From Mycobacterium sp. GA-0227b (GTDB lineage: Bacteria > Actinomycetota > Actinomycetes > Mycobacteriales > Mycobacteriaceae), in contig NZ_LQIK01000023.1 in assembly GCF_001499855.1 (NCBI RefSeq), positions 186,001-250,000 of the forward strand: 64,000 nt of DNA, written 5' to 3'. The notes below the pieces were generated by a model. It worked only from the letters and a program-made list of their open reading frames with translations. It did not search any database and was not told the DNA's origin. Positions 1 through 8,418 of the stretch are shown piece by piece (within the stretch, counting starts at the first letter, position 1; each line of letters starts with the position of its first letter). The position numbers were made by a program, and so were the translations under genes.

Positions 1-1
1 G

Positions 2-301
2 TTCTTTGCCATCTGCACACACCCCAGGATCTACGATCCGCCCAGCACTACCGGCCAAGCGATCGAACAAATCGATGCGTGGCTCGCATCCCCCGCACTG
101 TCTTTGCTCGGCGAGCCGCCGGGTTACTGGGAGCGTCTCAAGACACTGCTCGAAGCGGGCAAGGTGGCCGGTCCGCTGGTGCATGACGCACGAATCGTCG
201 CCTTATGCGGGTCACACGGCGTACGCGAATTATGGTCCGCCGACCGCGATTTCGGGCGGTTCAATTCGTCAGTGGCGGTTCGTAATCCATTGATTGCCTA
301 A
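2..301 (+). CDS. PIN-domain (VapC-type) toxin, 5' end cut by the window
   Basis: The reading frame is already open at base 2 and ends with TAA at 299-301, giving the last 99 residues of a PIN-domain protein of about 130-140 residues. The C-terminal signature WSADRDFGRF matches the acidic TxDxDF segment of VapC ribonucleases. The preceding HDARIVALCGSHGV segment carries the other conserved Asp of the fold. VapC toxins are Mg-dependent RNases neutralised by a VapB antitoxin, which would lie to the left, outside the window. The 3' end overlaps the convergent gene at 269-1534 by 33 bases. The family call is firm; toxin activity is inferred. Confidence 0.8.
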   Translation, partial: FFAICTHPRIYDPPSTTGQAIEQIDAWLASPALSLLGEPPGYWERLKTLLEAGKVAGPLVHDARIVALCGSHGVRELWSADRDFGRFNSSVAVRNPLIA

Positions 302-1534
302 GCCGCATTGCTTCTTCCACACACTGGGCAGAGCCGCGCGTAGCCCGTCTGTCAGATCGCCGCGCTCCCCGACCACCACATCCGCCAGTCCCAGCCACGA
401 CGCCATCGACCGCAACTCAGCGGCCAGCGCCGACGCCACCCGCGGCCGCTCTGCACCTGGCTCAGCGAACGCGCCCACCACGTTCAAAGCGCCCGCCGTC
501 CGATCGGCCTTCAAGTCCACCCGACCGACCAGTTCACCGTCGAGTAGAAACGGCCACACGTAATAGCCGTACTGGCGCTTCGCAGCGGGCACGTAAATCT
601 CGATGCGGTAATGAAATCCGAACAGCCGCTCGACCCGGGGGCGGAAGAAGATCAGCGGATCGAACGGACACAACAGCGCCGTCCCGCGGTCACGCCGCGG
701 AATGATCTGTCCCGCCCGCAGATACGCCGGCGCCGCCCACCCGTCGACCTCGACCTGCTCCAACTCCCCGTCGGCAACGAGCTTGGCAACAGCCGGCTTG
801 GCCTGGCCGGGCGACAGCCGGAAGTAGTCCCGAATGTCCGGCTCGGTCGCCACGCCCAGTGCACCGGCCGCGCGCAGCACCAGCTCGCGTACGGCATCTT
901 CGTCGTCGACCTCACGCGCCAACACTTCCGCCGGCAGCACCCGCTCGGCGAGGTCGTAATGCCGCGCGAAACCCACACGGGTGGCCGTCGCGAACACGCC
1001 CGACGACCACAAAGCCTCGGTCACCCACTTGGTGTCGCTGCGGTCCCACCACGGCCCCTTGCGACCGCGCTGTTCGGCGCCGAGGTAGGCCGCGATCTGC
1101 CCTGCCGTCGACGGGCCCAACTCGGTCACCGCGGCGACGATCTGCTCGGCCAGCTTCTCGTTGCGTCTGACGATGTGGGTGCCCCACCGGCCGTGGGTGT
1201 ACTCGCGCATGCGCCAACGCAGCAGCGGCCAGTCCTCGACGGCCATCAACGCGGCCTCGTGCGACCAATATTCGACCAGCAGTCGCGGCGATCGCGCCGA
1301 GTGGCTCCACGCCGCCTGGTCCACCACGTCGCGGTTATAGGGTCCCAGCCGGCTGAACACCGGCGCGTAATGCGCGCGCACCGACACCGATACCGAGTCC
1401 AACTGCAGCACCTGGATCCGTGAGATCAGCCTGCGCAGGTGCGCACGGGTGACCGGACCGCTCGGCTTCGCCTCGGCGAAACCCTGCGCCGCGACGGCGA
1501 TGCGTCGCGCCTGGGCCGCGGTGAGTGTCGGCAC
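269..1534 (-). CDS. YcaQ/AlkX-like winged-helix DNA glycosylase family protein
   Basis: The 421-residue protein belongs to the winged-helix YcaQ/AlkZ-like family (formerly DUF1006/HTH_42). Some members remove alkylated bases and unhook DNA interstrand crosslinks. The N-terminal LQLDSVSVSVRAHY segment, followed by FSRLGPY, is the family hallmark and holds a Gln-x-Asp pair at the position used for catalysis in characterised members. DPLIFFRPRVERLF near residue 300 and the GYYVWPFLLDGELVGRVDLK segment are the other conserved blocks. Length is normal. It follows dfrA on the same strand, but a strong hairpin at 1591-1653 separates them, so it probably has its own promoter. Substrate is unknown. 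Confidence 0.78.
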   Translation of the reverse strand: MPTLTAAQARRIAVAAQGFAEAKPSGPVTRAHLRRLISRIQVLQLDSVSVSVRAHYAPVFSRLGPYNRDVVDQAAWSHSARSPRLLVEYWSHEAALMAVEDWPLLRWRMREYTHGRWGTHIVRRNEKLAEQIVAAVTELGPSTAGQIAAYLGAEQRGRKGPWWDRSDTKWVTEALWSSGVFATATRVGFARHYDLAERVLPAEVLAREVDDEDAVRELVLRAAGALGVATEPDIRDYFRLSPGQAKPAVAKLVADGELEQVEVDGWAAPAYLRAGQIIPRRDRGTALLCPFDPLIFFRPRVERLFGFHYRIEIYVPAAKRQYGYYVWPFLLDGELVGRVDLKADRTAGALNVVGAFAEPGAERPRVASALAAELRSMASWLGLADVVVGERGDLTDGLRAALPSVWKKQCGLGNQWITNRH

Positions 1535-1590
1535 GCACCCATCCTGCAGGACACCACCGACAACTCAAGCGCGTCGGTAGCGGAGAACGT

Positions 1591-1653
1591 CACACCGATC
1601 GACGTTTCGCAGGCAAAGTGCGGGTGTAGGTCTGCAAAACGTCGATACGTGTG
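1591..1653 (-). terminator. Long hairpin after dfrA, probable terminator
   Basis: An inverted repeat has arms at 1598-1612 and 1632-1646 (ATCGACGTTTCGCAG and CTGCAAAACGTCGAT, one mismatch). It is extended outward by CACAC at 1591-1595 and GTGTG at 1649-1653. It starts 24 bases past the dfrA stop and ends before the next gene on the same strand. No clear U-tract follows on the minus strand, as is usual for mycobacterial hairpin terminators. Termination is inferred from position. Confidence 0.5.
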
Positions 1654-1676
1654 ACGCACACGCACGTCACCGACCA

Positions 1677-2159
1677 TCAGGCCCGCCGATAGCTGTAGAA
1701 CCGGTAGCGCAGCCCCGACGTGCTGGTGAGCCAATCCCCCGCCGCGCCGATCCACGACTCGTCGAGCACCGGCGCCATCACGTCGGCATCCTGGCGCGGC
1801 AGGTCGACCTCGATCTCGGTCACCTCGCAGCGCGTGGCGATCGGCAGCGCCGCCGCGTAGATCTGCGCGCCGCCGATCACCCAGATCAGGTCATCGGTCA
1901 ACGTGTCCTCCAGCGACGCCACCACGTCTGCGCCGTCGGCCGCATAGCCGGACCTGCGGGTGAGCACGACGTTCCGACGCCCCGGCAGCGGGCGCACCTT
2001 GGCGGGCAACGACTCCCACGTCAACCGGCCCATCACGACCGTGTGGCCCATCGTGAGTCCCTTGAAGCGGGCCTGGTCCTCCGGCAAGCGCCACGGGATA
2101 CCGCCGTCGCGCCCGATGACACCCGAGGTGGACTGGGCCCAGATCAGCCCCACGCTCAT
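1677..2159 (-). CDS. dfrA: Dihydrofolate reductase
   Basis: This 160-residue DHFR reduces dihydrofolate to tetrahydrofolate with NADPH and is the trimethoprim target. The start [10 protein letters not shown] matches the M. tuberculosis enzyme in sequence and length. Visible family blocks are [16 protein letters not shown] (substrate-binding loop with the catalytic acidic residue), the [15 protein letters not shown] nucleotide site, and [10 protein letters not shown]. The start is fixed by a 4-base ATGA overlap with the thyA stop, so the two genes are translationally coupled. ThyA consumes methylene-THF and yields the DHF that this enzyme recycles. The gene corresponds to Rv2763c. Confidence 0.96.
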   Translation of the reverse strand: MSVGLIWAQSTSGVIGRDGGIPWRLPEDQARFKGLTMGHTVVMGRLTWESLPAKVRPLPGRRNVVLTRRSGYAADGADVVASLEDTLTDDLIWVIGGAQIYAAALPIATRCEVTEIEVDLPRQDADVMAPVLDESWIGAAGDWLTSTSGLRYRFYSYRRA

Positions 2160-2956
2160 ACAGCCACGGGCGCCTTGATCGCCGGGTGCGGATCGTAGTT
2201 GAGGATAGCGACGTCTTCGTAGGTGTAGTCGAAGATCGAATCCCGCGGCGCCAGAACGAGTTCCGGGTACGGCCGCGGCTCGCGGCTGAGCTGCAACTGC
2301 ACCTGCTCGACGTGGTTGTCGTAGATGTGGCAGTCGCCGCCGGTCCAGACGAACTCGCCGACATCCAGACCGGCCTGCGCGGCCATCATGTGGGTCAGCA
2401 ACGCATAGCTGGCGATGTTGAACGGAACCCCCAGGAAGAGGTCCGCGCTGCGCTGGTAGAGCTGACACGAGAGCCGGCCGTCGGCCACATAGAACTGGAA
2501 GAACGCGTGGCACGGCGGCAGCGCCATCTGCGGGATCTCCCCGACGTTCCACGCCGAGACGATGTTGCGACGCGAGTCCGGGTCGGTCTTCAGCAGCTCC
2601 AGCGCGGCACTGATCTGGTCGATGTGCTCACCCGACGGGGTTGGCCACGACCGCCACTGCACTCCGTAGATGGGTCCGAGATCCCCTGTCGGAGAAGCCC
2701 ATTCGTCCCAGATGGTGACGCCATGCTCCTGTAGCCAACGCACATTCGAGTCGCCGCGCAGAAACCACAGCAGTTCGTAGACGATCGACTTGGTGTGCAC
2801 CTTCTTGGTGGTGATCAGCGGAAAGCCGGCCGCGAGGTCGTATCGCATCTGGTGGCCGAACAAGCTACGGGTACCGGTGCCGGTGCGGTCCGACTTGGGC
2901 GTTCCACGCTCCATCACCAGCCGCAGTAGATCCTCGTAGGGCGTGACGATCGGCAC
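2156..2956 (-). CDS. thyA: Thymidylate synthase
   Basis: ThyA methylates dUMP to dTMP using 5,10-methylene-THF, generating DHF. The protein is 266 residues from a GTG start at 2956 ([12 protein letters not shown], beginning three residues before the M. tuberculosis start). The catalytic cysteine lies in [13 protein letters not shown], and [16 protein letters not shown] is the phosphate/folate signature. The frame stays open upstream to 3127, but that stretch runs through the divergent gene at 3000 and has no ThyA homology. It is the first gene of the thyA-dfrA pair and overlaps dfrA by 4 bases. It corresponds to Rv2764c. Confidence 0.95.
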   Translation of the reverse strand: MPIVTPYEDLLRLVMERGTPKSDRTGTGTRSLFGHQMRYDLAAGFPLITTKKVHTKSIVYELLWFLRGDSNVRWLQEHGVTIWDEWASPTGDLGPIYGVQWRSWPTPSGEHIDQISAALELLKTDPDSRRNIVSAWNVGEIPQMALPPCHAFFQFYVADGRLSCQLYQRSADLFLGVPFNIASYALLTHMMAAQAGLDVGEFVWTGGDCHIYDNHVEQVQLQLSREPRPYPELVLAPRDSIFDYTYEDVAILNYDPHPAIKAPVAV

Positions 2957-2999
2957 GCCGGTCAGCTTACTTGCAGACCGGGCGAGTAGAACGGTAGCC

Positions 3000-3740
3000 A
3001 TGCCGAGCATCTCCGCGACCGTCACCACGCCCGACGGCACCTGCCCTGTCACCCTGCACACCCCCAACGGCGCCGGGCCGTGGACCGGAGTCGTGATGTA
3101 CGTCGACGCCGGTGGCGTGCGCGACACCTTCCAGGAGATGGCGGCCCGCCTGGCCGGCTTCGGCCACGCGGTGCTGCTGCCCGACGTGTACTACCGCCAT
3201 GGCGACTGGGAGCCCTTCGACATGCGGACGGCATTCACCGATCCGCAGCAGCGCACGCGACTGTTCGGGATGATCTCGTCGATCACCCCCGAGATGATGG
3301 CCACCGACGCCGCGGCGTTCTTCGACTTCCTGGCCGGCCGTCCCGAGGTCAAGGGCGACACGTTCGGCGTGTGCGGCTACTGCATGGGTGGCCGGACCTC
3401 GGTCGTCGTCGCCGGCCGGGTGCCCGACCGCGTCGCCGCAGCCGGCTCCTTTCACGCCGGCGGTCTGGTCACCGACGATCCCGCCAGCCCGCATCTGCTG
3501 GCGGACCGGATCAAGGCCACCGTCTACGTCGCCGGCGCTGCCAAGGACCGCGCGTTCACGCCCGACGATGCCGAGACCCTCGACAAGGCGCTGACCGCAG
3601 CCAACGTCGCCCACACTGTGGAGTTCTATCCCGCCGAACACGGGTTCGCGGTGCCCGACAATGCGCCGTACGACGAGGAGGCCGCCGAGCGTCATTGGAT
3701 CGCGCTGCAGGAACTGTTCGAATCCGCCTTGCCCAATTGA
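3000..3740 (+). CDS. Dienelactone hydrolase family protein
   Basis: The 246-residue alpha/beta hydrolase is equivalent to Rv2765. [14 protein letters not shown] carries the nucleophile in the Gly-x-Cys-x-Gly context typical of dienelactone hydrolases. The catalytic Asp follows in [11 protein letters not shown] and the His in [11 protein letters not shown]. Such enzymes hydrolyse enol-lactones, but the mycobacterial substrate is not known. The start [13 protein letters not shown] at 3000 was chosen because the longer frame from 2943 would invade thyA. The genes diverge with only 43 bases between start codons, so the promoters must overlap the coding ends. Confidence 0.88.
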   Translation: MPSISATVTTPDGTCPVTLHTPNGAGPWTGVVMYVDAGGVRDTFQEMAARLAGFGHAVLLPDVYYRHGDWEPFDMRTAFTDPQQRTRLFGMISSITPEMMATDAAAFFDFLAGRPEVKGDTFGVCGYCMGGRTSVVVAGRVPDRVAAAGSFHAGGLVTDDPASPHLLADRIKATVYVAGAAKDRAFTPDDAETLDKALTAANVAHTVEFYPAEHGFAVPDNAPYDEEAAERHWIALQELFESALPN

Positions 3741-3797
3741 TGCCCAATTGCAGCTGTCCGAGCACACCGCGCGGCATCGATACGCAACGATGATCCG

Positions 3798-4721
3798 ATG
3801 GACGGTTTCGAATCCGGCGCTCACCAGGACTACGACGACGTCGGCTCGCGTATCGACCCGGTGCTCGCCCGCAGCTGGCTTCTGGTCAACGGCGCGCAGT
3901 ACGAGCGGTTCGCGCCGGCGGTGCGGTCCCGAGCGGACATCGTCGTCCTGGACATCGAAGATGCGGTCGCGCCGAAGGACAAGGTCCTGGCCCGGGACAA
4001 CGTGGTCCGCTGGCTCGACGAGGGGAACACCGACTGGGTCCGCGTCAATGGGTTCGGCACGCCATGGTGGGCAGACGATCTCGACACTCTGGGAAAGACG
4101 TCGGTCGGCGGAGTGATGCTCGCGATGGTCGAATCGGTCGACCACGTCACCGAGACCGCCAACCGGCTGCCGAACGTGCCGATCGTCGCGCTGGTCGAAA
4201 CGGCGCGGGGGCTGGAGCGCATCACCGCTATCGCCGCGGCCAAAGGCACGTTCCGGCTCGCCTTCGGTATCGGCGACTTCCGGCGCGACACCGGCTTCGG
4301 CGAGAGCCCGACCACTCTGGCGTATGCGCGGTCGCGGTTCACGATCGCCGCGAAAGCCGCCCACCTGCCGAGCGCGATCGACGGCCCTACGGTCGGTTCG
4401 AGTGCGCTGAAGCTCAGCGAGGCCACCGCCGTCAGCGCCGAGTTCGGCATGACCGGCAAGATCTGCCTGACACCCGAGCAGTGCGCCACCGTCAACGAAG
4501 GACTCTCCCCGTCCCCCGAAGAGATCGCTTGGGCCAAGGAGTTTTTCACCGAGTTCGAACGCGACGGCGGCGAGATCCGAAACGGCTCGGACCTACCCCG
4601 CATCGCGAGGGCCAACAAGATCCTCGAACTGGCCCGGGCGTACGGCATCGAGGTGTCCGAGTTCGACGACGTCGACGATCCGGCACACATTCCGGCGCCG
4701 TCGGACACCTACCACTACTGA
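3798..4721 (+). CDS. HpcH/HpaI aldolase / CitE-like CoA ester lyase
   Basis: The 307-residue protein has the CitE-like TIM-barrel features. VVLDIEDAVAPKDK contributes substrate/Mg contacts. VALVETARGLERI supplies the metal-binding Glu, and FGIGDFRRDTG supplies the metal-binding Asp. CitE-like proteins cleave or form C-C bonds in CoA thioesters such as citramalyl- or malyl-CoA. No citrate lyase alpha or gamma subunits are nearby, so it probably acts alone. The C-terminal tail is rich in Asp. It is convergent with, and overlaps by 7 bases, the membrane protein gene at 4715. The substrate cannot be read from the sequence. Confidence 0.82.
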   Translation: MDGFESGAHQDYDDVGSRIDPVLARSWLLVNGAQYERFAPAVRSRADIVVLDIEDAVAPKDKVLARDNVVRWLDEGNTDWVRVNGFGTPWWADDLDTLGKTSVGGVMLAMVESVDHVTETANRLPNVPIVALVETARGLERITAIAAAKGTFRLAFGIGDFRRDTGFGESPTTLAYARSRFTIAAKAAHLPSAIDGPTVGSSALKLSEATAVSAEFGMTGKICLTPEQCATVNEGLSPSPEEIAWAKEFFTEFERDGGEIRNGSDLPRIARANKILELARAYGIEVSEFDDVDDPAHIPAPSDTYHY

Positions 4722-5185
4722 CGCTTGGCGGGCTCGCTGTCGTCGCGGTGCAGGAAGCGGCGGACCGCGCGCAGGATGCCCCGGCCCGCGTAGATGCCCG
4801 CGGCGACGGAGACCACGATCATCGCGATGAACATCACCAGCCAGTTGGATCGGCTGTGGCTAACGTTCCACCAGATGTAGGTGAACAGCAGAGCGCAGAT
4901 GAAGACCACGATGTCGCGCCAATTGCCTTTGTACGACATCGCCGCCTCGCGCAGTTCGCGACTGCGTTCGCCGGCCGAGATCAGATCGTCGATGCGCTCG
5001 TCGATGCTGGCTTGCAGCCGGGCCCGGCGCTCGACCTGCTCTGCGGGGATCCGATCCAGCAGGTCGAGATCCTTGGTGATCAAACCCCGGACGTCGGGCG
5101 GCTTGAGATTTCCTGCGATCACACCCAACATGGCACCGCCCGCGATAGGCGCAGCGCCCAGTGCGAGATCGGCAATACCCGGCAT
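4715..5185 (-). CDS. Small membrane protein, unknown function
   Basis: The 156-residue protein is not recognised by a named family. The N-terminus (IADLALGAAPIAGGAMLGVIAG) is a weakly hydrophobic helix. The middle, about residues 35-85, is charged and likely helical or coiled (DLLDRIPAEQVERRARLQ). Two transmembrane segments follow (IVVFICALLFTYIWW and WLVMFIAMIVVSVAAGIYAG), then a basic cytoplasmic tail. It is the last gene of the dapB operon, two bases after the FMN-reductase-like gene, so it is probably co-transcribed. Confidence 0.7.
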   Translation of the reverse strand: MPGIADLALGAAPIAGGAMLGVIAGNLKPPDVRGLITKDLDLLDRIPAEQVERRARLQASIDERIDDLISAGERSRELREAAMSYKGNWRDIVVFICALLFTYIWWNVSHSRSNWLVMFIAMIVVSVAAGIYAGRGILRAVRRFLHRDDSEPAKRQ

Positions 5186-5187
5186 GC

Positions 5188-5646
5188 CTAGTCCTCCATC
5201 AGGGTCGCGGCCAATGTGCCGCCCAATTCGTAGGCTCGCTCACGGACACCGGCGTCGACGGGTCCGACAACCTCGAGCACATCCGCCACCTTGGACAGTG
5301 CCAGCCCGGCAGCGAGCTTGTCCACCGCGTTGACCGCGCCGACCGTGTCGTTGTTGCCGTGCACCCATAACCCGTACGGGCGTCCGCCGACGTGGTCGAG
5401 GCTCGGGTAGTACACGGTGTCGAAGAAGTGCTTGAGTGCGCCGCTCATGTACCCGAAGTTCGCGGTTGTCCCGAACAGGTAGCCGTCGGCGTCGAGCATG
5501 TCGGGCAGGGTTGCGGCCAACGCGGGTCTGACGACGACGTCGACGCCGGTGATCTCGGGGTCCTTGGCGCCGTCGACGACGGCCTCGAGCAACTCGCGGG
5601 TGCCGGGCGATGGAGTGTGATGGACGACCAACAGCGTCTTGCTCAT
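5188..5646 (-). CDS. Flavodoxin / NADPH-dependent FMN reductase-like protein
   Basis: The 152-residue flavodoxin-fold protein matches Rv2771c. KTLLVVHHTPSPGTRELLEAV is the first beta strand and phosphate-binding loop for FMN. LFGTTANFGYMSGALKHFFDT is the conserved isoalloxazine-contact region of the WrbA/FMN-reductase superfamily, and YGLWVHGNND continues the fold. It is expected to be a soluble flavin-dependent electron carrier or quinone/FMN reductase. The start ATG overlaps the stop of the upstream TPR gene (ATGA at 5643-5646), placing it in the dapB operon. Confidence 0.82.
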   Translation of the reverse strand: MSKTLLVVHHTPSPGTRELLEAVVDGAKDPEITGVDVVVRPALAATLPDMLDADGYLFGTTANFGYMSGALKHFFDTVYYPSLDHVGGRPYGLWVHGNNDTVGAVNAVDKLAAGLALSKVADVLEVVGPVDAGVRERAYELGGTLAATLMED

Positions 5647-6106
5647 CGGCGCTCCTCCAGTTCGACGGCCTTCTTCATCGCCTCCCGCGCGCGACTGCGG
5701 TCACCGGCGTAGTCGTACGCCCGTGCCAGTCGATACCAGCGCCGCCAGTTGTCCGGGTCCTTCTCCAATTCTTCGCGCACGGTCGCGAACAGTGCATCGG
5801 CGGCGTCTCGCTGGATCCGCCCCGACGCCATCCGCGGCAGCGCGCTGACGTCGAGTTCCAGGCCCTCGTCTCGGACGATGCGCGCGAGCCGCTGATGGGT
5901 CAGGCCCGCGCGCAGCGTGCTGAGCATGGCCCACAGCCCGATCAGCGGCAGGATCATCAGCGCCAAACCCAAGCCGACGGCGGCCGGCTCCCCGGTGGTG
6001 ACGAACGCCATCGCAATGCGCCCGAGCAGCACGAAGTAGACGACCAGCGCAACGCACATGAAGCCGATCAGCAGTTGAATGCGCAGTGCGCGACCGCCGT
6101 CGGCCA

Positions 6107-6107
<1 letters not shown>
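5643..6107 (-). CDS. Membrane protein with C-terminal TPR-like repeat
   Basis: The 154-residue protein corresponds to Rv2772c. Two hydrophobic helices lie near the N-terminus (LLIGFMCVALVVYFVLLG and AVGLGLALMILPLIGLWAML). The C-terminal half ends with one TPR-like helical pair (NWRRWYRLARAYDYAGDRSRAREAMKKAVELE), probably a cytosolic protein-interaction module. The start ATG at 6107 shares one base with the dapB stop (TAATG), indicating translational coupling. The frame stays open far upstream but only antiparallel to dapB codons, so the longer form was rejected. Function unknown. Confidence 0.75.
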
Positions 6108-6850
<743 letters not shown>

Positions 6851-6893
6851 CTATCCGGCCACGGCATGGGCGACCCTCCCCTACCATCGGCGC

Positions 6894-7796
6894 ATGCAGG
6901 GCGCCAAGATACTGGTCACCGGTGCGACGGGTCAGGTCGCGGCCCCCCTCGCCGAGGCGCTCGTCGTCGACAACGAGGTGTGGGGCATCGCCCGGTTCAC
7001 CGATGCCACGGCCCGCGACGGGCTCGCAGCGGCCGGGGTGCGCTGTGAAACCGTCAACATGGCGGCAGGGGTTTTCGACTCTCTGCCAAGAGATTTCGAC
7101 TATGTGCTCAACTTCGCGGTTGCCAAGAGCGGCCGCTGGGACAAGGACCTCGGCGCCAACGCGGAATCGGTCGGCCTGCTGATGGCCCACTGCCCTGACG
7201 CCAAAGCGTTCCTGCACTGCTCGTCGGCCGCCGTCTACGACCCGCCCCACGACGAGCCGCGAACCGAGAACGCTGCTCTGGGCGACAACCACAAGCACCT
7301 GTTCCCGACGTATTCCATCTCCAAGATCGCCGGTGAGGTGGTCGCCCGGTCGATGGCCCGCGCGCTCGGCGTGCCGACGACGATCGCCCGGCTCAACGTC
7401 CCGTACGGGGACAACGGCGGGTGGCCGTTGTTTCACCTGGAGATGATCCTGGCCGGGATGCCGATCCCGGTGCCGCCGGGCGCAGCGGCGCTCTACAACC
7501 CGATCCACGAGCACGACATCATTGCGACCGTCCCGAAACTGCTTGCGGCCGCGTCTGTTCCCGCGACGACCATTAATTGGGCCGGCGAACAGACGATCAG
7601 CATCCAGGAGTGGTGCACCTACCTCGGCTCGCTGGTGGGCCGCGAGCCGGTGTTCGAGGTGGACGCGGATGCGTTGCGCGGCAACCCAGTTGACGTCAGC
7701 CGAATGAGGGAGCTCGTCGGCTCCACCACGGTCGACTGGCGCGACGGCCTGCGCCGCATGGCAACCAAGTTCCACCCGGATCTCGTCGGCACGTGA
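6894..7796 (+). CDS. NAD-dependent epimerase/dehydratase family protein
   Basis: The 300-residue extended-SDR protein begins MQGAKILVTGATGQVA (Rossmann loop). It has SSAAVYD near residue 110 and the catalytic Tyr-x-x-x-Lys in YSISKIAGE. NVPYGDNGGWP is the substrate-side loop. A longer upstream frame is antiparallel to dapB and was discarded. Such proteins epimerise or reduce nucleotide sugars, or act on other hydroxy/keto substrates; none can be assigned here. It is divergent from dapB and convergent with aldR. Confidence 0.8.
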   Translation: MQGAKILVTGATGQVAAPLAEALVVDNEVWGIARFTDATARDGLAAAGVRCETVNMAAGVFDSLPRDFDYVLNFAVAKSGRWDKDLGANAESVGLLMAHCPDAKAFLHCSSAAVYDPPHDEPRTENAALGDNHKHLFPTYSISKIAGEVVARSMARALGVPTTIARLNVPYGDNGGWPLFHLEMILAGMPIPVPPGAAALYNPIHEHDIIATVPKLLAAASVPATTINWAGEQTISIQEWCTYLGSLVGREPVFEVDADALRGNPVDVSRMRELVGSTTVDWRDGLRRMATKFHPDLVGT

Positions 7797-7811
7797 GACC
7801 GCTCGCCGGGG

Positions 7812-8354
7812 TTACAACGGCGAGGCGCCCCGCAGGTGCTCGAAGATCAGCGACGTCTGCGTACCCGCGACGTCCGCGTCGGCGTTGAGGTTCTCCACCA
7901 CGAACGCCCGAAGGTCGTCGGTGTCTCGCGCGGCGACATGCAGGATGAAGTCGTCTGCGCCCGCCAGGAAGTACACGTTCATCACCTGCGGCATACGCCG
8001 GATCTGCTGGATGAAGCTGTGGATCTTGCCGCGCGCGCTGGACTGCAGGCTCACCGAGATCATGGCCTGGAGCGGCAGGCCGATCGCGGCCGGGTCGATG
8101 TCGGTGTAGAAACCGCGGATCACCCCCAGCTCCTGGAGCCGGCGCACCCGGCCGTGGCAGGTCGACGGTGCGATTCCCACGGCGTCGGCAAGCGCGTGGT
8201 TCGACATCCGCGCGTCGCGATGCAACGCGGTCAGGATCCGGCGGTCGACAGCGTCGACCGCGTACGGCCGAACATCCTTCGGCCGATCCGCCCTACCCGC
8301 GTCCGTTGTCGAAGAAGACGCCGTCACATGGCGACAATACAGAATTCTGAGCAT
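7812..8354 (-). CDS. aldR: AldR, Lrp/AsnC-family regulator of ald
   Basis: The protein has the N-terminal Lrp/AsnC helix-turn-helix (AVDRRILTALHRDARMSNHALADAVGIAPSTCHGRVRRLQELGVIRGF). A C-terminal RAM/ligand domain contains VYFLAGADDFILHVAARD. It corresponds to Rv2779c, shown in mycobacteria to control alanine dehydrogenase in response to amino acids. It is divergent from ald. The ATG at 8354 gives 180 residues, close to the M. tuberculosis length; an in-frame GTG at 8327 would leave a wider 91-base intergenic region. The ATG start overlaps a palindrome, so the N-terminus is uncertain. Confidence 0.87.
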   Translation of the reverse strand: MLRILYCRHVTASSSTTDAGRADRPKDVRPYAVDAVDRRILTALHRDARMSNHALADAVGIAPSTCHGRVRRLQELGVIRGFYTDIDPAAIGLPLQAMISVSLQSSARGKIHSFIQQIRRMPQVMNVYFLAGADDFILHVAARDTDDLRAFVVENLNADADVAGTQTSLIFEHLRGASPL

Positions 8355-8380
8355 GTTTGTTGCCGTGAATTCGAAGCTTC
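8340..8380. promoter_or_regulatory. aldR-ald intergenic palindromes, candidate AldR operator
   Basis: Three short perfect palindromes cluster between the divergent genes: CAGAATTCTG at 8340-8349, GAATTC at 8367-8372 and GAAGCTTC at 8373-8380. The two GAATTC centres are 25 bases apart. Lrp-family proteins bind several degenerate AT-rich palindromic sites co-operatively, and AldR is known to bind this region in M. smegmatis. Assignment of these exact bases is inference. Confidence 0.4.
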
Positions 8381-8418
8381 TTCAAACTGGAGGTACAGCG
8401 TCTTTGCGAGGAGCGGAC

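Noticed and set aside
1677..2552. 291-codon extension of dfrA
   Set aside because: The extra N-terminal part lies antiphase within thyA; the ATGA overlap and MSVGLIW start fit the family.
2967..4364. Long minus-strand open frame of 465 codons opposite the dienelactone hydrolase and lyase genes
   Set aside because: It is the antisense of two recognisable genes, has the Arg/Gly/Asp-rich composition of a GC-rich shadow frame and no family motifs.
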